Notes: a model not told the origin generated them from the letters alone. Counted from the stretch's first letter, positions 8,629 through 19,189 are shown. The stretch: 64,000 bases of DNA from Mucilaginibacter sp. (GCF_028288185.1 NZ_JAQBOF010000035.1:124001-188000); one strand, 5' to 3'. Program-made: numbers and translations.

Positions 8629-9651
8629 CTACCAGGTTTCCAGATCAACGCTATATTCTCCCCTGCGTGCCAGGTTATCCATACTTGCTCTGAAATAAAG
8701 CATTTGCTGCGCGGCTATAACATTTTCGTCTTTACCCTTCCAAATCTCCAACGCCGGTTGCTGTATGGCCCTGGCAAATGAAAAGGTTAGCGGCCAGGGT
8801 AGTTTATCTTCATACTTAATATGCATGGCATTTAGATGGCCCGTTGCTTCCCATGGCTCCTGTCCGCCCGATAAAAAGGCTACGCCCGCAACTTCAGGAG
8901 GTACTGTTGCTAACAGGCACTCTACAGTCGCGGTTGCTACCTCGTCCGCACTGTTTTGTACGAGGCAATCTGTACCGGCAATTACCATATTGGGTTTTAA
9001 CAATAAACCCTGCAAGTTCACTCCTTGTATTTTTAACTGGTTAAATAGTTCTTTAATGGTTTCTTCGGTTACATGGCGGCAGGCTTCAATCGTATGATCG
9101 CCATCCATTAAAACTTCTGGCTCCACTATGGGCACTATATTAGCTTGCTGGCACAATGCTGCATACTTGGCTAATGTTTGTGTATTGGCTTTTATATTTT
9201 CGTCAGTGGGTATGCCTTCACCTATAGTAATAACTGCACGCCATTTAGCAAAACGTGCACCCAGACTGTAATATTTATTTAACCGTTCGGGCAATCCGTC
9301 CAAACCATTGGTGATTTTTTCATTTGGCGATCCGGGCATTTCAACAGTTCCCTCATCAACCTTAATACCGGGGATAATACCAGCTTGCTTTAATACATCA
9401 ACAAACAAAACGCCATCATCTGTTTTTTGATAGATGGTTTCATCAAACAATATAGCACCGCTTATACACTCGCCTAAGTTGGGTGTGGTAACTATTAGCT
9501 GACGATATTTTCTTCTATATTCTTCGGTTTGGGGGATACCGGCTTCGGCAAAGCGTTTATTGCAGGTTGGAAGGCTTTCGTCCATTGCTAACAGACCCTT
9601 ATCCCCTGCCATTAATGCCGTTGCGGTTTGTTTTAATTCTTCAATATTCAT
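8629..9651 (-). CDS. Class I fructose-bisphosphate aldolase
   Basis: Start at MNIEELKQTATALM; GLLAMDESLPTCNKRF, KWRAVITIGEGIPT, LEGxLLKPNMV-like (LQGLLLKPNMVIAG), FLSGGQ. Confidence 0.93.
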   Translation of the reverse strand: MNIEELKQTATALMAGDKGLLAMDESLPTCNKRFAEAGIPQTEEYRRKYRQLIVTTPNLGECISGAILFDETIYQKTDDGVLFVDVLKQAGIIPGIKVDEGTVEMPGSPNEKITNGLDGLPERLNKYYSLGARFAKWRAVITIGEGIPTDENIKANTQTLAKYAALCQQANIVPIVEPEVLMDGDHTIEACRHVTEETIKELFNQLKIQGVNLQGLLLKPNMVIAGTDCLVQNSADEVATATVECLLATVPPEVAGVAFLSGGQEPWEATGHLNAMHIKYEDKLPWPLTFSFARAIQQPALEIWKGKDENVIAAQQMLYFRASMDNLARRGEYSVDLETW

Positions 9652-9758
9652 AGCATAGCAACAACAAGCAGTAAGGCTAATTGTGTTGTACAATCAGCAT
9701 AAAAAAAGGGACCGCCCTATTCGGACAGCCCCTTTTTTATTTTATCAATAAATTATAT

Positions 9759-12011
9759 CTATCTACCTCTCATTGGCTTTATCAGGTCCAACTCAGGCAT
9801 AGTATAACCTTTGGTACGGCCTGTTGTTGCGTCTCTTATTTTTTGCACATCTTCCGGCAATACCACACTTCCTTTGTTGCCAAAATCACTGCGGATATAG
9901 CTCAATACAGATGCTATGTAAGCATTATCATTACCGCCCAGCGCAGGCATGGCATCATTATAGGTAGTACCCCTAATTGGGCCGCTTAAACCATATAATA
10001 ATATCCTTATCAGTTTATCAGGAGCCATAGCATTTACGTCAGGGTTTCCGGCTAATGCAGGAGCGGTCAATTCTGTTCCGCCTGATAAGATACCTTTACC
10101 ATCCGCACCGTGGCAGGTAAAGCATAGTTGTTTAAATACGATCTGCCCTTGTGCAACCAGTTTAGCGCCTTGCTCATTTAACAATTTCTGCCTTGCTAAT
10201 TGCTCTGCCCTTGCCCGTATTTTGTTCTCATAAGTTCTTTGCGAAGCAGCAAGCATTGGATCATCAGGATAGTTTTTGATCAGATCGGCAATTATTGCTT
10301 TTGATTTAGCCGAATTAACAAAGCGCATAGATAACAATAACTGGAAACGCACATCGGCGCTTAGGTCGGTGCTCATTTTCTCCAGCATATCAATAGCGTT
10401 GCTATCTTTTTTCATAAAGTCCTCGCCTATCCAAACGGTGGTTTTACGGACTTCCGGGTCTTTATCTTTTAAAGCTATTGCAAAAGTTTCGGCATCCATC
10501 GCGTCTAAACCGTTTAAGGTCCATAAAGCATGGATACGTGCTAATTGGCCGCCATTAACTGCCAATGCTTTTAAAGCAGGCACTACAGATTTATCGCCTC
10601 TGATAACCAATAGTTTTTGCGCGTTATCTCTCCACCAGCCATTAGGACTGTTTAAGTGATCAACCAATTGGGCACTGGTTTCTTCCAGCATGTGCGGACG
10701 CTCTTTTGATAATTTATAATCATCATGCACCAAACGGAATATACGGCCACGACCCACGTTTTTATCCAATCCTTTTTGACGAATCTTAGGGCGCAGGTAA
10801 CTATCAGCTTTTGTCCATTCGCTTTCCTGGATTATGCCGTGGTACATATCTACAATATACATGCAACCATCCGGGCCGGTAGTGGTATTTACCGGCCGGA
10901 AATTCAGATCGGTAGAAGCCAGGAATTCTGATTTATCATACGCGTTCCTCAAAGTTATCTTACCATTGGTATTGGTTACTTTAGAACGGCGTATTAAACG
11001 GCCTACCGGCTCGCAAATAAACAGATCGCCTTTCATATCAGCAGGCAATTTATCACCCCTGAATATAGACTGACCGTTACTTGCAGTAAAGTGATTAAGC
11101 GTACTATCAGGCAAGCGTAATCGTCCAAAACCACCCTGTACATCAGGAGTAGTAACTATTGGCCATACGGGTATAAATTCCGGGTCATAACGGTCTCTAA
11201 AATCAAACTGGCCATAATGAACGTTTTGCTGGAACATTAAGGCAGGATCTTCGCCACCGGCTGACGAGTAGAATAAGCGTCCATAATCGTCATTACCCAT
11301 GCCCCATTGTCCGGCGGTGCCTTCAACCAAAGTATCCGGTATTACTTTATCACCTTTTAGCGTATATCTTACCGGATCATAAGTTAAATACATACGGTTA
11401 TCCAGGTTCCATATTAAACCGCTTTTTTGGTGCTCCAGGTTATTGGTATTGGTGCCATGGTTCTCATAAGCCAGCCAGTTTTTATCGGCTACGCCGTCAC
11501 CATTGGTATCCTGGAAACAATAAACACTGTTTGTCCATGTTTGGCTTACCAATAAACGTCCCTTATCTAAAGGTTGCAGGGTACGTGGTAACATCAGGTT
11601 ATCGGCAAATACGGTCATTTTATCCATAACACCATCGCCGTTGGTATCTTCCAATAATTTTATTTTACAGGTTGCTTCATGCTCATGGCTGCCGTTAACA
11701 TCAAGCATATAGGTGTTTAGCTCGGCAACATACATACGGGCATCACCATCCCAGGCAATAGCAACGGGCTGGCTAACCATAGGCTCGCTGGCAACTAATT
11801 GCAGGTGATAACCCGGCGGTACATAAATATGCTTCATTTCCTCGATAGGAGATTTTGGGGTTGGGTCTGGATGCATATCAACCAATATACGGCCTGACGC
11901 ATCACGCTGTACGGGATACTGGGTAACATACTTTTGTACCGATTTACAAGTGTAAAACAGCACTACCGATGCGCATACCACACTTAAAAGCCATTTGTAA
12001 TTTTTCTTCAT
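9759..12011 (-). CDS. PVC-type heme-binding / membrane-bound dehydrogenase-like protein with HEAT-like segment and c-type cytochrome domain
   Basis: 750 aa; signal/lipobox region LFYTCKS, repeated D-x-NGDG loops (DTNGDGVMDK, DTNGDGVADK), CFTCHGADGKG heme site near the C-terminus. Confidence 0.82.
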   Translation of the reverse strand: MKKNYKWLLSVVCASVVLFYTCKSVQKYVTQYPVQRDASGRILVDMHPDPTPKSPIEEMKHIYVPPGYHLQLVASEPMVSQPVAIAWDGDARMYVAELNTYMLDVNGSHEHEATCKIKLLEDTNGDGVMDKMTVFADNLMLPRTLQPLDKGRLLVSQTWTNSVYCFQDTNGDGVADKNWLAYENHGTNTNNLEHQKSGLIWNLDNRMYLTYDPVRYTLKGDKVIPDTLVEGTAGQWGMGNDDYGRLFYSSAGGEDPALMFQQNVHYGQFDFRDRYDPEFIPVWPIVTTPDVQGGFGRLRLPDSTLNHFTASNGQSIFRGDKLPADMKGDLFICEPVGRLIRRSKVTNTNGKITLRNAYDKSEFLASTDLNFRPVNTTTGPDGCMYIVDMYHGIIQESEWTKADSYLRPKIRQKGLDKNVGRGRIFRLVHDDYKLSKERPHMLEETSAQLVDHLNSPNGWWRDNAQKLLVIRGDKSVVPALKALAVNGGQLARIHALWTLNGLDAMDAETFAIALKDKDPEVRKTTVWIGEDFMKKDSNAIDMLEKMSTDLSADVRFQLLLSMRFVNSAKSKAIIADLIKNYPDDPMLAASQRTYENKIRARAEQLARQKLLNEQGAKLVAQGQIVFKQLCFTCHGADGKGILSGGTELTAPALAGNPDVNAMAPDKLIRILLYGLSGPIRGTTYNDAMPALGGNDNAYIASVLSYIRSDFGNKGSVVLPEDVQKIRDATTGRTKGYTMPELDLIKPMRGR

Positions 12012-12144
12012 GTTTAATGGTTTATAATTCTATTTATAATATTTTAATATAGCATATCCTATCGCCTTAAATCATTGCGGTTTGGCGGATAGTATAGCAT
12101 TATCTATATGGCCTAATTTAGGTTAGGTTTGGTAAAATTTTAAA

Positions 12145-12187
12145 AGCCGGTATAGTAATCTATATAAATATGATTGCTATACCGGCT
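12145..12187. terminator. Hairpin, probable terminator of the cytochrome gene at 12254
   Basis: AGCCGGTATAG-taatc-...-gattg-CTATACCGGCT, 11-bp perfect stem with an inner AATC/GATT extension. Confidence 0.65.
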
Positions 12188-12253
12188 AGTAAGCTTTATT
12201 ATTTGGGGTTATAAACACATTGGTTAGATGTCATAACCTGTATAAGTTTGTTT

Positions 12254-12655
12254 TTATTTAAGCGATAAAATGTATTGTACCATTTTTTTAACATCAGCTG
12301 GTGGCACTGATGGGTGTGCTGCCATTGGTACTTCGCCCCATACGCCGCTACCGCCGGCAATTACCTTTTGCGTTAATTTTTCGTAGTTAGCTGCTGTTGC
12401 AGGATATTTTTTAGCAACATCAATATAAGCAGGACCTACAATTTTAACGTCCATTTTATGACAGCTAAGGCAATCATTCTTTGCAAGCAATTGTTTTCCT
12501 TCTTCAAGAGCTACAGCGCTTGGTTTAGCTGATACAGCAGTTTTTTTAACAACCGTAGTTGTTTTTTTGGTGGTTTTTTTAACAACTGTTTGTGCAAATG
12601 AGTTTACAGCAAACATTGCGATAATAAAAGCAGTTAAGATGGTAATCCTCTTCAT
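12254..12655 (-). CDS. Small periplasmic c-type cytochrome
   Basis: 133 aa; signal peptide, Lys/Thr-rich linker VVKKTTKKTTTVVKKT, CLSCHKMD heme site, M in VPMAAHPSV. Confidence 0.85.
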   Translation of the reverse strand: MKRITILTAFIIAMFAVNSFAQTVVKKTTKKTTTVVKKTAVSAKPSAVALEEGKQLLAKNDCLSCHKMDVKIVGPAYIDVAKKYPATAANYEKLTQKVIAGGSGVWGEVPMAAHPSVPPADVKKMVQYILSLK

Positions 12656-13004
12656 GTTGGTATTAGTGTGTAATTTAAAATTGATTTTTATTGTTAGTAC
12701 GACTTATTATCAGGAAAGAGGTTTAACAAGCGCACAAATGGTTTGCTTATACCTTTTTAATAACAGCGATGAACAAAGTTAATTAATATGGCTACAAAAT
12801 CAATAGCTATGTAATACTTAAAACACTAAATGCATTTGCAAAGTTTATATCTATTTCATAGCATGAGCTATTAAAACACCATTAAAGTGCTTTTTTGAAC
12901 TTTCAATACAGCTTTTTATGCGATAACAGAGCTTATGGCCAATGTTTGGTGAGATAAATACTACCATTTTTGTAGTATAATTGTTACTTAAAAAAGTAAC
13001 CAAC

Positions 13005-13039
13005 AAAAAAAGGGATAGCTTTTGCTATCCCTTTTTTTG
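13005..13039. terminator. Rho-independent terminator
   Basis: aaaaaaaGGGATAGCttttGCTATCCCttttttt. Confidence 0.9.
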
Positions 13040-13060
13040 TAAACTGGAGAATATATCCAA

Positions 13061-13156
13061 TTAGTTAGCCCTTCTTGACTCAGCTTTTTTTGCTTGATAA
13101 GCTAAAGGAACAATAATGGCAGCTAATAATGCAACAACTTCTAATACTACTAACAT
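13061..13156 (-). CDS. 31-aa putative single-TM small protein (not in ORF track)
   Basis: ATG at 13156, TAA at 13063-13061: MLVVLEVVALLAAIIVPLAYQAKKAESRRAN; hydrophobic helix then basic tail; terminator directly downstream. Confidence 0.55.
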   Translation of the reverse strand: MLVVLEVVALLAAIIVPLAYQAKKAESRRAN

Positions 13157-14049
13157 GATGTTTGGTTTTAAATGTTTTTTAAATGATTATGTCTTTTATA
13201 GAAAACAATTATTTCTTTCTGATACGCCTGGTGATCTTACAATTAGCAGCCACATCGGAAAGAACAAACTGTATTCTTTCGTACAGCCTGCGTCACAAAA
13301 TATGCCATAAAATTTTGAGGTCATTTGTGAGCCTCAAAGTCAAATTTTGAAATTAACTAATTAAAATAATCGTTTATAAATGTTAGATTTTCCCCGGATA
13401 TTATTTGCTTTTTAAAATCTTCATGAAAAAAAAGGCTTATTACAAAAGGCAAAAAAAATAATTTTTAGAAAAAATCAGAAATCAATGCAAAAAACACTGT
13501 CAATTGGAAAAAATGCGAATTTTCTGCTCTTAAAACTTCAAAAAGTGATACAAAATGCAGTTTCGACCAAAAAAATAACGGCCATTTTAGGTTTTTGCGC
13601 AAAAAATATCATTTCTAAACTTCAATTAATATCACCTTAATAAAACAAAATATTTTTACGGCCAATTTGTCATAAACATGACATGACTGACATTTACTGA
13701 CAAAATGTACGTAAAATAGCCTGATTTGAGAGTCGAAATAACAAAATGGACCACTACCAACTATAAAATCACCTAAAATACACCATGCCAATTTCATTTA
13801 AGCGATATAATGGCATTTTAATTATGATGTTTGTAATAAACGGAGGATATTATTGAGTAGTTATCATTTCGCGGCAATATTTTCGAAATAGCACAGGTGT
13901 TTAAGTATTCGTATTAACTTTTAATAATATAACAGCAAACCCACGCTTAACTTGTAAAAAAGCGGATATTCAATAGGTTTGTTCGCTTTATTTTTATCGT
14001 ACCTTTTCAGAATAATTAAACTCATTTATTATTAATGCGTTAACTCTTT

Positions 14050-15597
14050 ATGTCGACAGTAGCACTACGCAGCACGGCGGGCAAATGGATCATGGTATCA
14101 ACCATATTGGCATCAGCAATGGCGTTTATTGATGCTACCGCGTTAAATGTTGTTTTACCATCATTACAACAAAGTTTAAAAGCTACCGGTGCCGATTTGT
14201 TTTGGATATTAAACGCCTATCTGCTCATGCTGGCCTCGTTAATATTAATAGGCGGCGCCATGGGCGATAAGCTGGGCCGTAAAAAGATATTTATGGCCGG
14301 CATATTTATATTTATCCTCGGGTCGGCAGCTTGCGGTATAGCCGACAGTGTGTTGCTATTGGTTGTTTTCAGGATTTTGCAGGGCATAGGCGGCGCGTTA
14401 ATGATACCAGGGAGCTTATCCCTTATCTCGTCATCTATCAACGCTAAAGAACGCGGTAAGGCTATAGGCACATGGTCGGCTTTTACAACGGTGGTAACTA
14501 TGGGCGGCCCCATATTAGGCGGCGCTTTGGCCGATGCAGGTTTATGGCGATACATATTTTTCATTAACGTCCCCATAGGGATAGCTGCATTATTAATGCT
14601 GGCATTTAAAGTAAAAGAGATAAAAGACGAGGATAATAAAGCCGGTCTTGATTTCCTTGGTGCTATAACCATAGCTTTAGGATTAGCCTTAATAACCTTT
14701 GGGTTTTTGCGGGTACCAACTGTGGGCCTATATAACATACAAACTTATGGTTCGCTGGTTTTGGGTTTGCTTTTTCTGATTGTATTTATCATCATCGAAA
14801 TAAAAAGCAGCAATCCCATGATGCCGCTTAAACTATTTGCCAATGCAACCTTTAGCGGGGCCAATTTGCTTACGTTTTTCTTATATGCCGGATTAGGTGC
14901 GGGTATGTTGTTCTTGTCATTAAATCTGGTACAAGTGCAGGGTTATAGCCAGCTGCAATCTGGACTTACCTTTTTGCCTTTTACTGTGTTAATGATAACT
15001 ATTGCCCGCTTTGCCGGTGGCCTGGCTGACAAACATGGCCCTCGGCTATTTTTAATTGGCGGGCCGGCAATTGCCGGAGTGGGTTTACTCATCCTATCCT
15101 TTGTTAAACAAACCAACGGACCGGCAGACTACTGGACCACCTTTTTCCCCGGTGTATTGGTTTTGGGTTTAGGCATGTCGTTTACAGTTGCACCGCTTAC
15201 TGCCGCAGTTATGGGTTCGGTAAGCGATCATTTTTCGGGCACGGCATCGGGTATTAATAATGCTATGACGCGTATATCAGGTGTTTTTGCTAACGCGATA
15301 TTTGGAGCGCTGGCAGTGCTGTTTTTTTCGGGAGCGTTGCAGCAGCAACTCAAAGCAATGCCACTTAACGCAAAGGATAAGCAATTAATAATGCAGCAAG
15401 CTACCAACCTGGGCAATGCTATAGTACCTATCAGCATTTCAACTACAAATAAAACAGCTATTGAGAAAGCCTATCATGCAGGTTTTATAAATGCGTATGC
15501 GGGCATTATGCGCATATCCGCAGGGCTGGGTTTTTTGGGCGCGTTTATGGCATTGATCTTTATCAGAGATAAAGCAGTAAAAAGGCTTGATAGCTAA
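14050..15597 (+). CDS. MFS transporter, DHA2 (EmrB/QacA) family
   Basis: 515 aa, ~14 TM; GGAMGDKLGRKKIFMAGI, RILQGIGGALMIPGSLSLI, GPILGGALAD. Confidence 0.92.
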   Translation: MSTVALRSTAGKWIMVSTILASAMAFIDATALNVVLPSLQQSLKATGADLFWILNAYLLMLASLILIGGAMGDKLGRKKIFMAGIFIFILGSAACGIADSVLLLVVFRILQGIGGALMIPGSLSLISSSINAKERGKAIGTWSAFTTVVTMGGPILGGALADAGLWRYIFFINVPIGIAALLMLAFKVKEIKDEDNKAGLDFLGAITIALGLALITFGFLRVPTVGLYNIQTYGSLVLGLLFLIVFIIIEIKSSNPMMPLKLFANATFSGANLLTFFLYAGLGAGMLFLSLNLVQVQGYSQLQSGLTFLPFTVLMITIARFAGGLADKHGPRLFLIGGPAIAGVGLLILSFVKQTNGPADYWTTFFPGVLVLGLGMSFTVAPLTAAVMGSVSDHFSGTASGINNAMTRISGVFANAIFGALAVLFFSGALQQQLKAMPLNAKDKQLIMQQATNLGNAIVPISISTTNKTAIEKAYHAGFINAYAGIMRISAGLGFLGAFMALIFIRDKAVKRLDS

Positions 15598-15608
15598 TCA
15601 TGGAATAA

Positions 15609-16127
15609 TTACATAGTAGGTACCTGCGGATAAATGTTCCACAACTGTTCGGGTGTATTACGCTTTGCTGCTAATATAATGGCCGAGTTAACCATACCTT
15701 TACTATCCGCCGGGGTTACATACAGATCAGTACCTTTTAGTTTGATTAGATAAGTATCTTTCTTAACCGCTATAAATTCATACTGCTGTTTGGTATCGCC
15801 GGGTACAAGTGGTTGCTCATCAAACGCTACATCAGCACTTGCCAACGTAATCGGTTGGAAGGTTTTATGTGTTAGCAGGTTTTGCAACTGGTAAGTGTTT
15901 TCATCTGTCTTTTTAAAGTTCCAGGTCATGCACTTCCAGTTTTCGGGGTAGTAGGCTACCAGTGGTGTACCGTTTTTTGATCCAGCATCTTTTACACGTA
16001 ACAGCATACCCGTCTGCACGTTTTTGATAGCATAATCGCCTTTAATATCCTGCGAAAAAGCAGCAAACCAAAAGCTTACAAAAGCTATTAACAGTGCTGC
16101 TTTTTTCATAATAGTATATTTTGGCAA
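15609..16127 (-). CDS. RICIN-type beta-trefoil lectin-like secreted protein
   Basis: 172 aa with signal peptide; GDYAIKNVQTGMLLRVKDAGSKNGTPLVAYYPEN...W-F-K and LWNIYP pattern. Confidence 0.65.
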   Translation of the reverse strand: MPKYTIMKKAALLIAFVSFWFAAFSQDIKGDYAIKNVQTGMLLRVKDAGSKNGTPLVAYYPENWKCMTWNFKKTDENTYQLQNLLTHKTFQPITLASADVAFDEQPLVPGDTKQQYEFIAVKKDTYLIKLKGTDLYVTPADSKGMVNSAIILAAKRNTPEQLWNIYPQVPTM

Positions 16128-16130
16128 TAA

Positions 16131-16586
16131 CTATGGATGTACGATAGTCCAGCCCTCGTTACCTCGGATGATGATCTCGCCGTTACCACTTGGCACATAG
16201 CTTATAAAATCAAACAGGGTTGCTTTGTCTATCTTTCTTTCTTTTATGGTATTCTCGCACTCTGCCAATATTACGCCTTTTTTCTGCAAGCCCAATAGTA
16301 GCGATTCATACTTGCCCGATTTTAAAAACATGGTATAACCACCTGCAAACGCAACCAACTCTATCTCTACTTTACCTTTTAAACGTGGATCTTCCAGCGC
16401 ATTATTGATATTACGCAGGGTCATACCAATTTTGGTGGATGCTGTATCATCAACAAAATAAAGAGCTTTGTAATGTGATAGTGAAGCTGTTGCCCCTTTA
16501 AAATCAGCGTTTGATGTTTGGGCTGATGCAGTTCTTATTGTCGCTACAGCTAAAATGATTATAAAGTATTTAAGTAGATTTTTCAT
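16131..16586 (-). CDS. Secreted DsrE-family protein
   Basis: 151 aa, signal peptide then KALYFVDD, LRNINNALED, VELVAFAGGYTMFLK, GVILAECENTIKERKI. Confidence 0.68.
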   Translation of the reverse strand: MKNLLKYFIIILAVATIRTASAQTSNADFKGATASLSHYKALYFVDDTASTKIGMTLRNINNALEDPRLKGKVEIELVAFAGGYTMFLKSGKYESLLLGLQKKGVILAECENTIKERKIDKATLFDFISYVPSGNGEIIIRGNEGWTIVHP

Positions 16587-16595
16587 AATATAAAG

Positions 16596-17489
16596 TTATG
16601 ACTTTTTAGTTGTTGATTTCTGTTGATTATCTGCAATTGGTTTATACGGGCCAAATTTATGCTGGCTTTGGCTAAACTTATCCGCATAAGGGCCAAATGG
16701 AAAGTCTATGGGTTTTTTACTAATATCTTTCCAATCTTTATGCTGATCAAAATGCGGCCGTGGTTGCGAATTAACAAACGCCGCAACATTCCAGGCTTCT
16801 TCATCTGTTAACTGCGGATTTTTATACGTAGTACCAAACGGCATATTGCTCTTAACAAACGCTGCGAAAGTGGTTATCCTATACAAACCCGCACCATCAT
16901 TATAACTATTTTTATCCCACAAAGGCGGGTAAATATAAACCGATTGATCTGCTGATAACAACCCGTCGCCTGTTGCGCCGTGGCAAACCTGGCATTTTTG
17001 TATAAATACTGTTTTACCTTTTATCGGGTCGGCGGCTTTATCCATATAGGCAAGTTTTAGCACACTACTGCCTGCCGGTTTTTGCCCTTTTGGCACATCC
17101 TTTCCCAGCCATTTAATATAAGCTATCATGGCTTTCATTTCCCGGCTTGTGGTATCTAAAGTCTTACCGTTTAAACTTCGCTGAAAGCAGCCATTTATCC
17201 GTCCGGCTATTGACATCACATTATTGGTACGCGGCATATATTGCGGATATGTCGCGGCGGTAGCCATTAAGTTTAATCCATAAAATTTGGTTCCTGCATC
17301 ATTATGGCAATTTTGACAATTCATACCGTTGGTTAAGGCGGCAACTTTTCCTTTGGGCCCTAAATAATAAGCCGTGCGCGCTATCAGATCTTTGCCGTAT
17401 AACAATTCCTTATCGGCAGGGAGTTTGGCGTTCTGCGACCGGGCGATCATCCCACTCAATAAAAAGAAAATAATAAGCCTAACGCGCAT
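16596..17489 (-). CDS. Di-heme c-type cytochrome, TsdA-like
   Basis: Start at MRVRLIIFF; GMNCQNCHNDAGT and CQVCHGATGDG heme sites; DEEAWNVAAFVNSQPRPH. Confidence 0.8.
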   Translation of the reverse strand: MRVRLIIFFLLSGMIARSQNAKLPADKELLYGKDLIARTAYYLGPKGKVAALTNGMNCQNCHNDAGTKFYGLNLMATAATYPQYMPRTNNVMSIAGRINGCFQRSLNGKTLDTTSREMKAMIAYIKWLGKDVPKGQKPAGSSVLKLAYMDKAADPIKGKTVFIQKCQVCHGATGDGLLSADQSVYIYPPLWDKNSYNDGAGLYRITTFAAFVKSNMPFGTTYKNPQLTDEEAWNVAAFVNSQPRPHFDQHKDWKDISKKPIDFPFGPYADKFSQSQHKFGPYKPIADNQQKSTTKKS

Positions 17490-17520
17490 GGTTATAATTG
17501 TAGATGGCAAAATAACAAAA

Positions 17521-17547
17521 AAGCGAATAACCAAAGGTTATTCGCTT
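17521..17547. terminator. Terminator hairpin downstream of the GH29 gene
   Basis: AAGCGAATAACC-aaa-GGTTATTCGCTT, 12-bp perfect stem. Confidence 0.8.
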
Positions 17548-17566
17548 GTAACGTTTTTAATAAATA

Positions 17567-18958
17567 TTAACGCTGCTCGTTATAAACTTCAAATTCTGAT
17601 ATAGACGGCGTGCGGTTATAACCTAATATTTGTATGCGCACTTTGTTGGCCCATAAACGGTTAAAGCGGTGTACTTTAACGTTCTTGGCTATCTCGCCAT
17701 CCAGCAAAGTTTTCCAGGCACCATCAACATAATACTCTAATTTATATTTGTTGATGTTGGCTCTATTCTCGGCAATTACAATGGTGTTAAAGCCGGTTTC
17801 GCGTTTAAAGCTAATTTCTAACCAGGGCTGTTTAACCGTAGGGCTTGATGTCCATGAGCTTCTGAAACTATCATCATTGGCAAAATCGCTGATGTTCATA
17901 TCATCGCTCCAACTTGAATTTGCCGGCATATTTTTAGCCAGATTTTGCGATATGATCGGCGCGTCCAGATCAGGCAATGCAGCAACCGGGCCGGTGTTTT
18001 TCCATAGCTTACCAATGGCTTTCAAACCTTCTAAAGCGTTATCATCAAACAAACCGTCACGGTTTGGCGCAACGTTCAATATAAAATTACAACGATCATC
18101 ATTTAATGTTATCAATTGGTCATTAACCAATTTGGTGGCATCCTTAACCGGCGTGGTAGGGAAATCGGTTTTCCAGAACCATGAGCTTTGTATTGGCAAA
18201 CAAGCTAATGACGGCATATAGTTGCTGGCTTTTTCCATATGTTGGCCGGCACCCATTTCGTAAGTTTTAATATCAGTGTAGTATAAACCCTGGCCAGGAT
18301 ATTTGGCGCCGTTAAGGTCCATCAATAAACAATCAGGTTGTAGTTTTTTTACCAGGTGATAAATGTCTTCAAAAGGTACATCATCATAAGTGATCCTTGA
18401 CCATGGCGCATCCCAGCCGTCAATAATCAACGCTTCAATTTTACCGTATTTGGTTAACAGCTCGGTTATTTGTGTTTTAACCATTTCAATATGGCTGGGC
18501 TGTATCTGGTTAGGGCGCAGTTTATGGTGCGTATCCAGTATAGAATAATACAGCATCACCTTTAAGCCGTTGGCTCTAAACGCGTCAACATACTCTTTAA
18601 CTACATCGCGTTTAAGCGGACTATTCATTACGTTATAGTCGGTACTTTTAGTATCCCAGATACAAAAACCGCTATGATGCTTAGTGGTTAAACAACCGTA
18701 GGTCATGTTGGCTGATTTTGCCGCTTTTGCCCATTGGTCGCAGTTTAATTTAGTAGGATTAAATAATGAGGGCGATGCTTCCGGGTCGGGCCAGTCGGCA
18801 TCCGCATACGTAGGGATGTTAAAGTGGATGAACATACCAAAACGCAGATCAACAAACTGTTGCTGCAACTTTTTTAAATGCTGTACATCTTGCGCAAAAA
18901 CTGATGAAAGGCTTAACAAAGTAAACAGCGCTACTAATTGTAATTTTTTAAGGATCAT
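17567..18958 (-). CDS. Alpha-L-fucosidase, GH29
   Basis: 463 aa; FGMFIHFNIPTYAD, YGCLTTKHHSGFCIWDTKSTDYNV, LLMDLNG, C-terminal discoidin-like region. Confidence 0.92.
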   Translation of the reverse strand: MILKKLQLVALFTLLSLSSVFAQDVQHLKKLQQQFVDLRFGMFIHFNIPTYADADWPDPEASPSLFNPTKLNCDQWAKAAKSANMTYGCLTTKHHSGFCIWDTKSTDYNVMNSPLKRDVVKEYVDAFRANGLKVMLYYSILDTHHKLRPNQIQPSHIEMVKTQITELLTKYGKIEALIIDGWDAPWSRITYDDVPFEDIYHLVKKLQPDCLLMDLNGAKYPGQGLYYTDIKTYEMGAGQHMEKASNYMPSLACLPIQSSWFWKTDFPTTPVKDATKLVNDQLITLNDDRCNFILNVAPNRDGLFDDNALEGLKAIGKLWKNTGPVAALPDLDAPIISQNLAKNMPANSSWSDDMNISDFANDDSFRSSWTSSPTVKQPWLEISFKRETGFNTIVIAENRANINKYKLEYYVDGAWKTLLDGEIAKNVKVHRFNRLWANKVRIQILGYNRTPSISEFEVYNEQR

Positions 18959-19189
18959 AGTAATTATTATATCCGGGTGATGTATTTTATATTAACTGTT
19001 TTACAAATAACGCATTTGTTGCGCCTGTTAAGTTTTGCATAATAAGCTATTTGTTAAGCAATATTGGAAAATAGTTATCTAATATTAACTCATGATGCAT
19101 ATTAGACTAAACTTTGGGAAGTTACAAATAAAAGCAAACATCTGTAACCAACTTACCCACTTCTGTGTCTTATAACAAAACCCCGAGAC

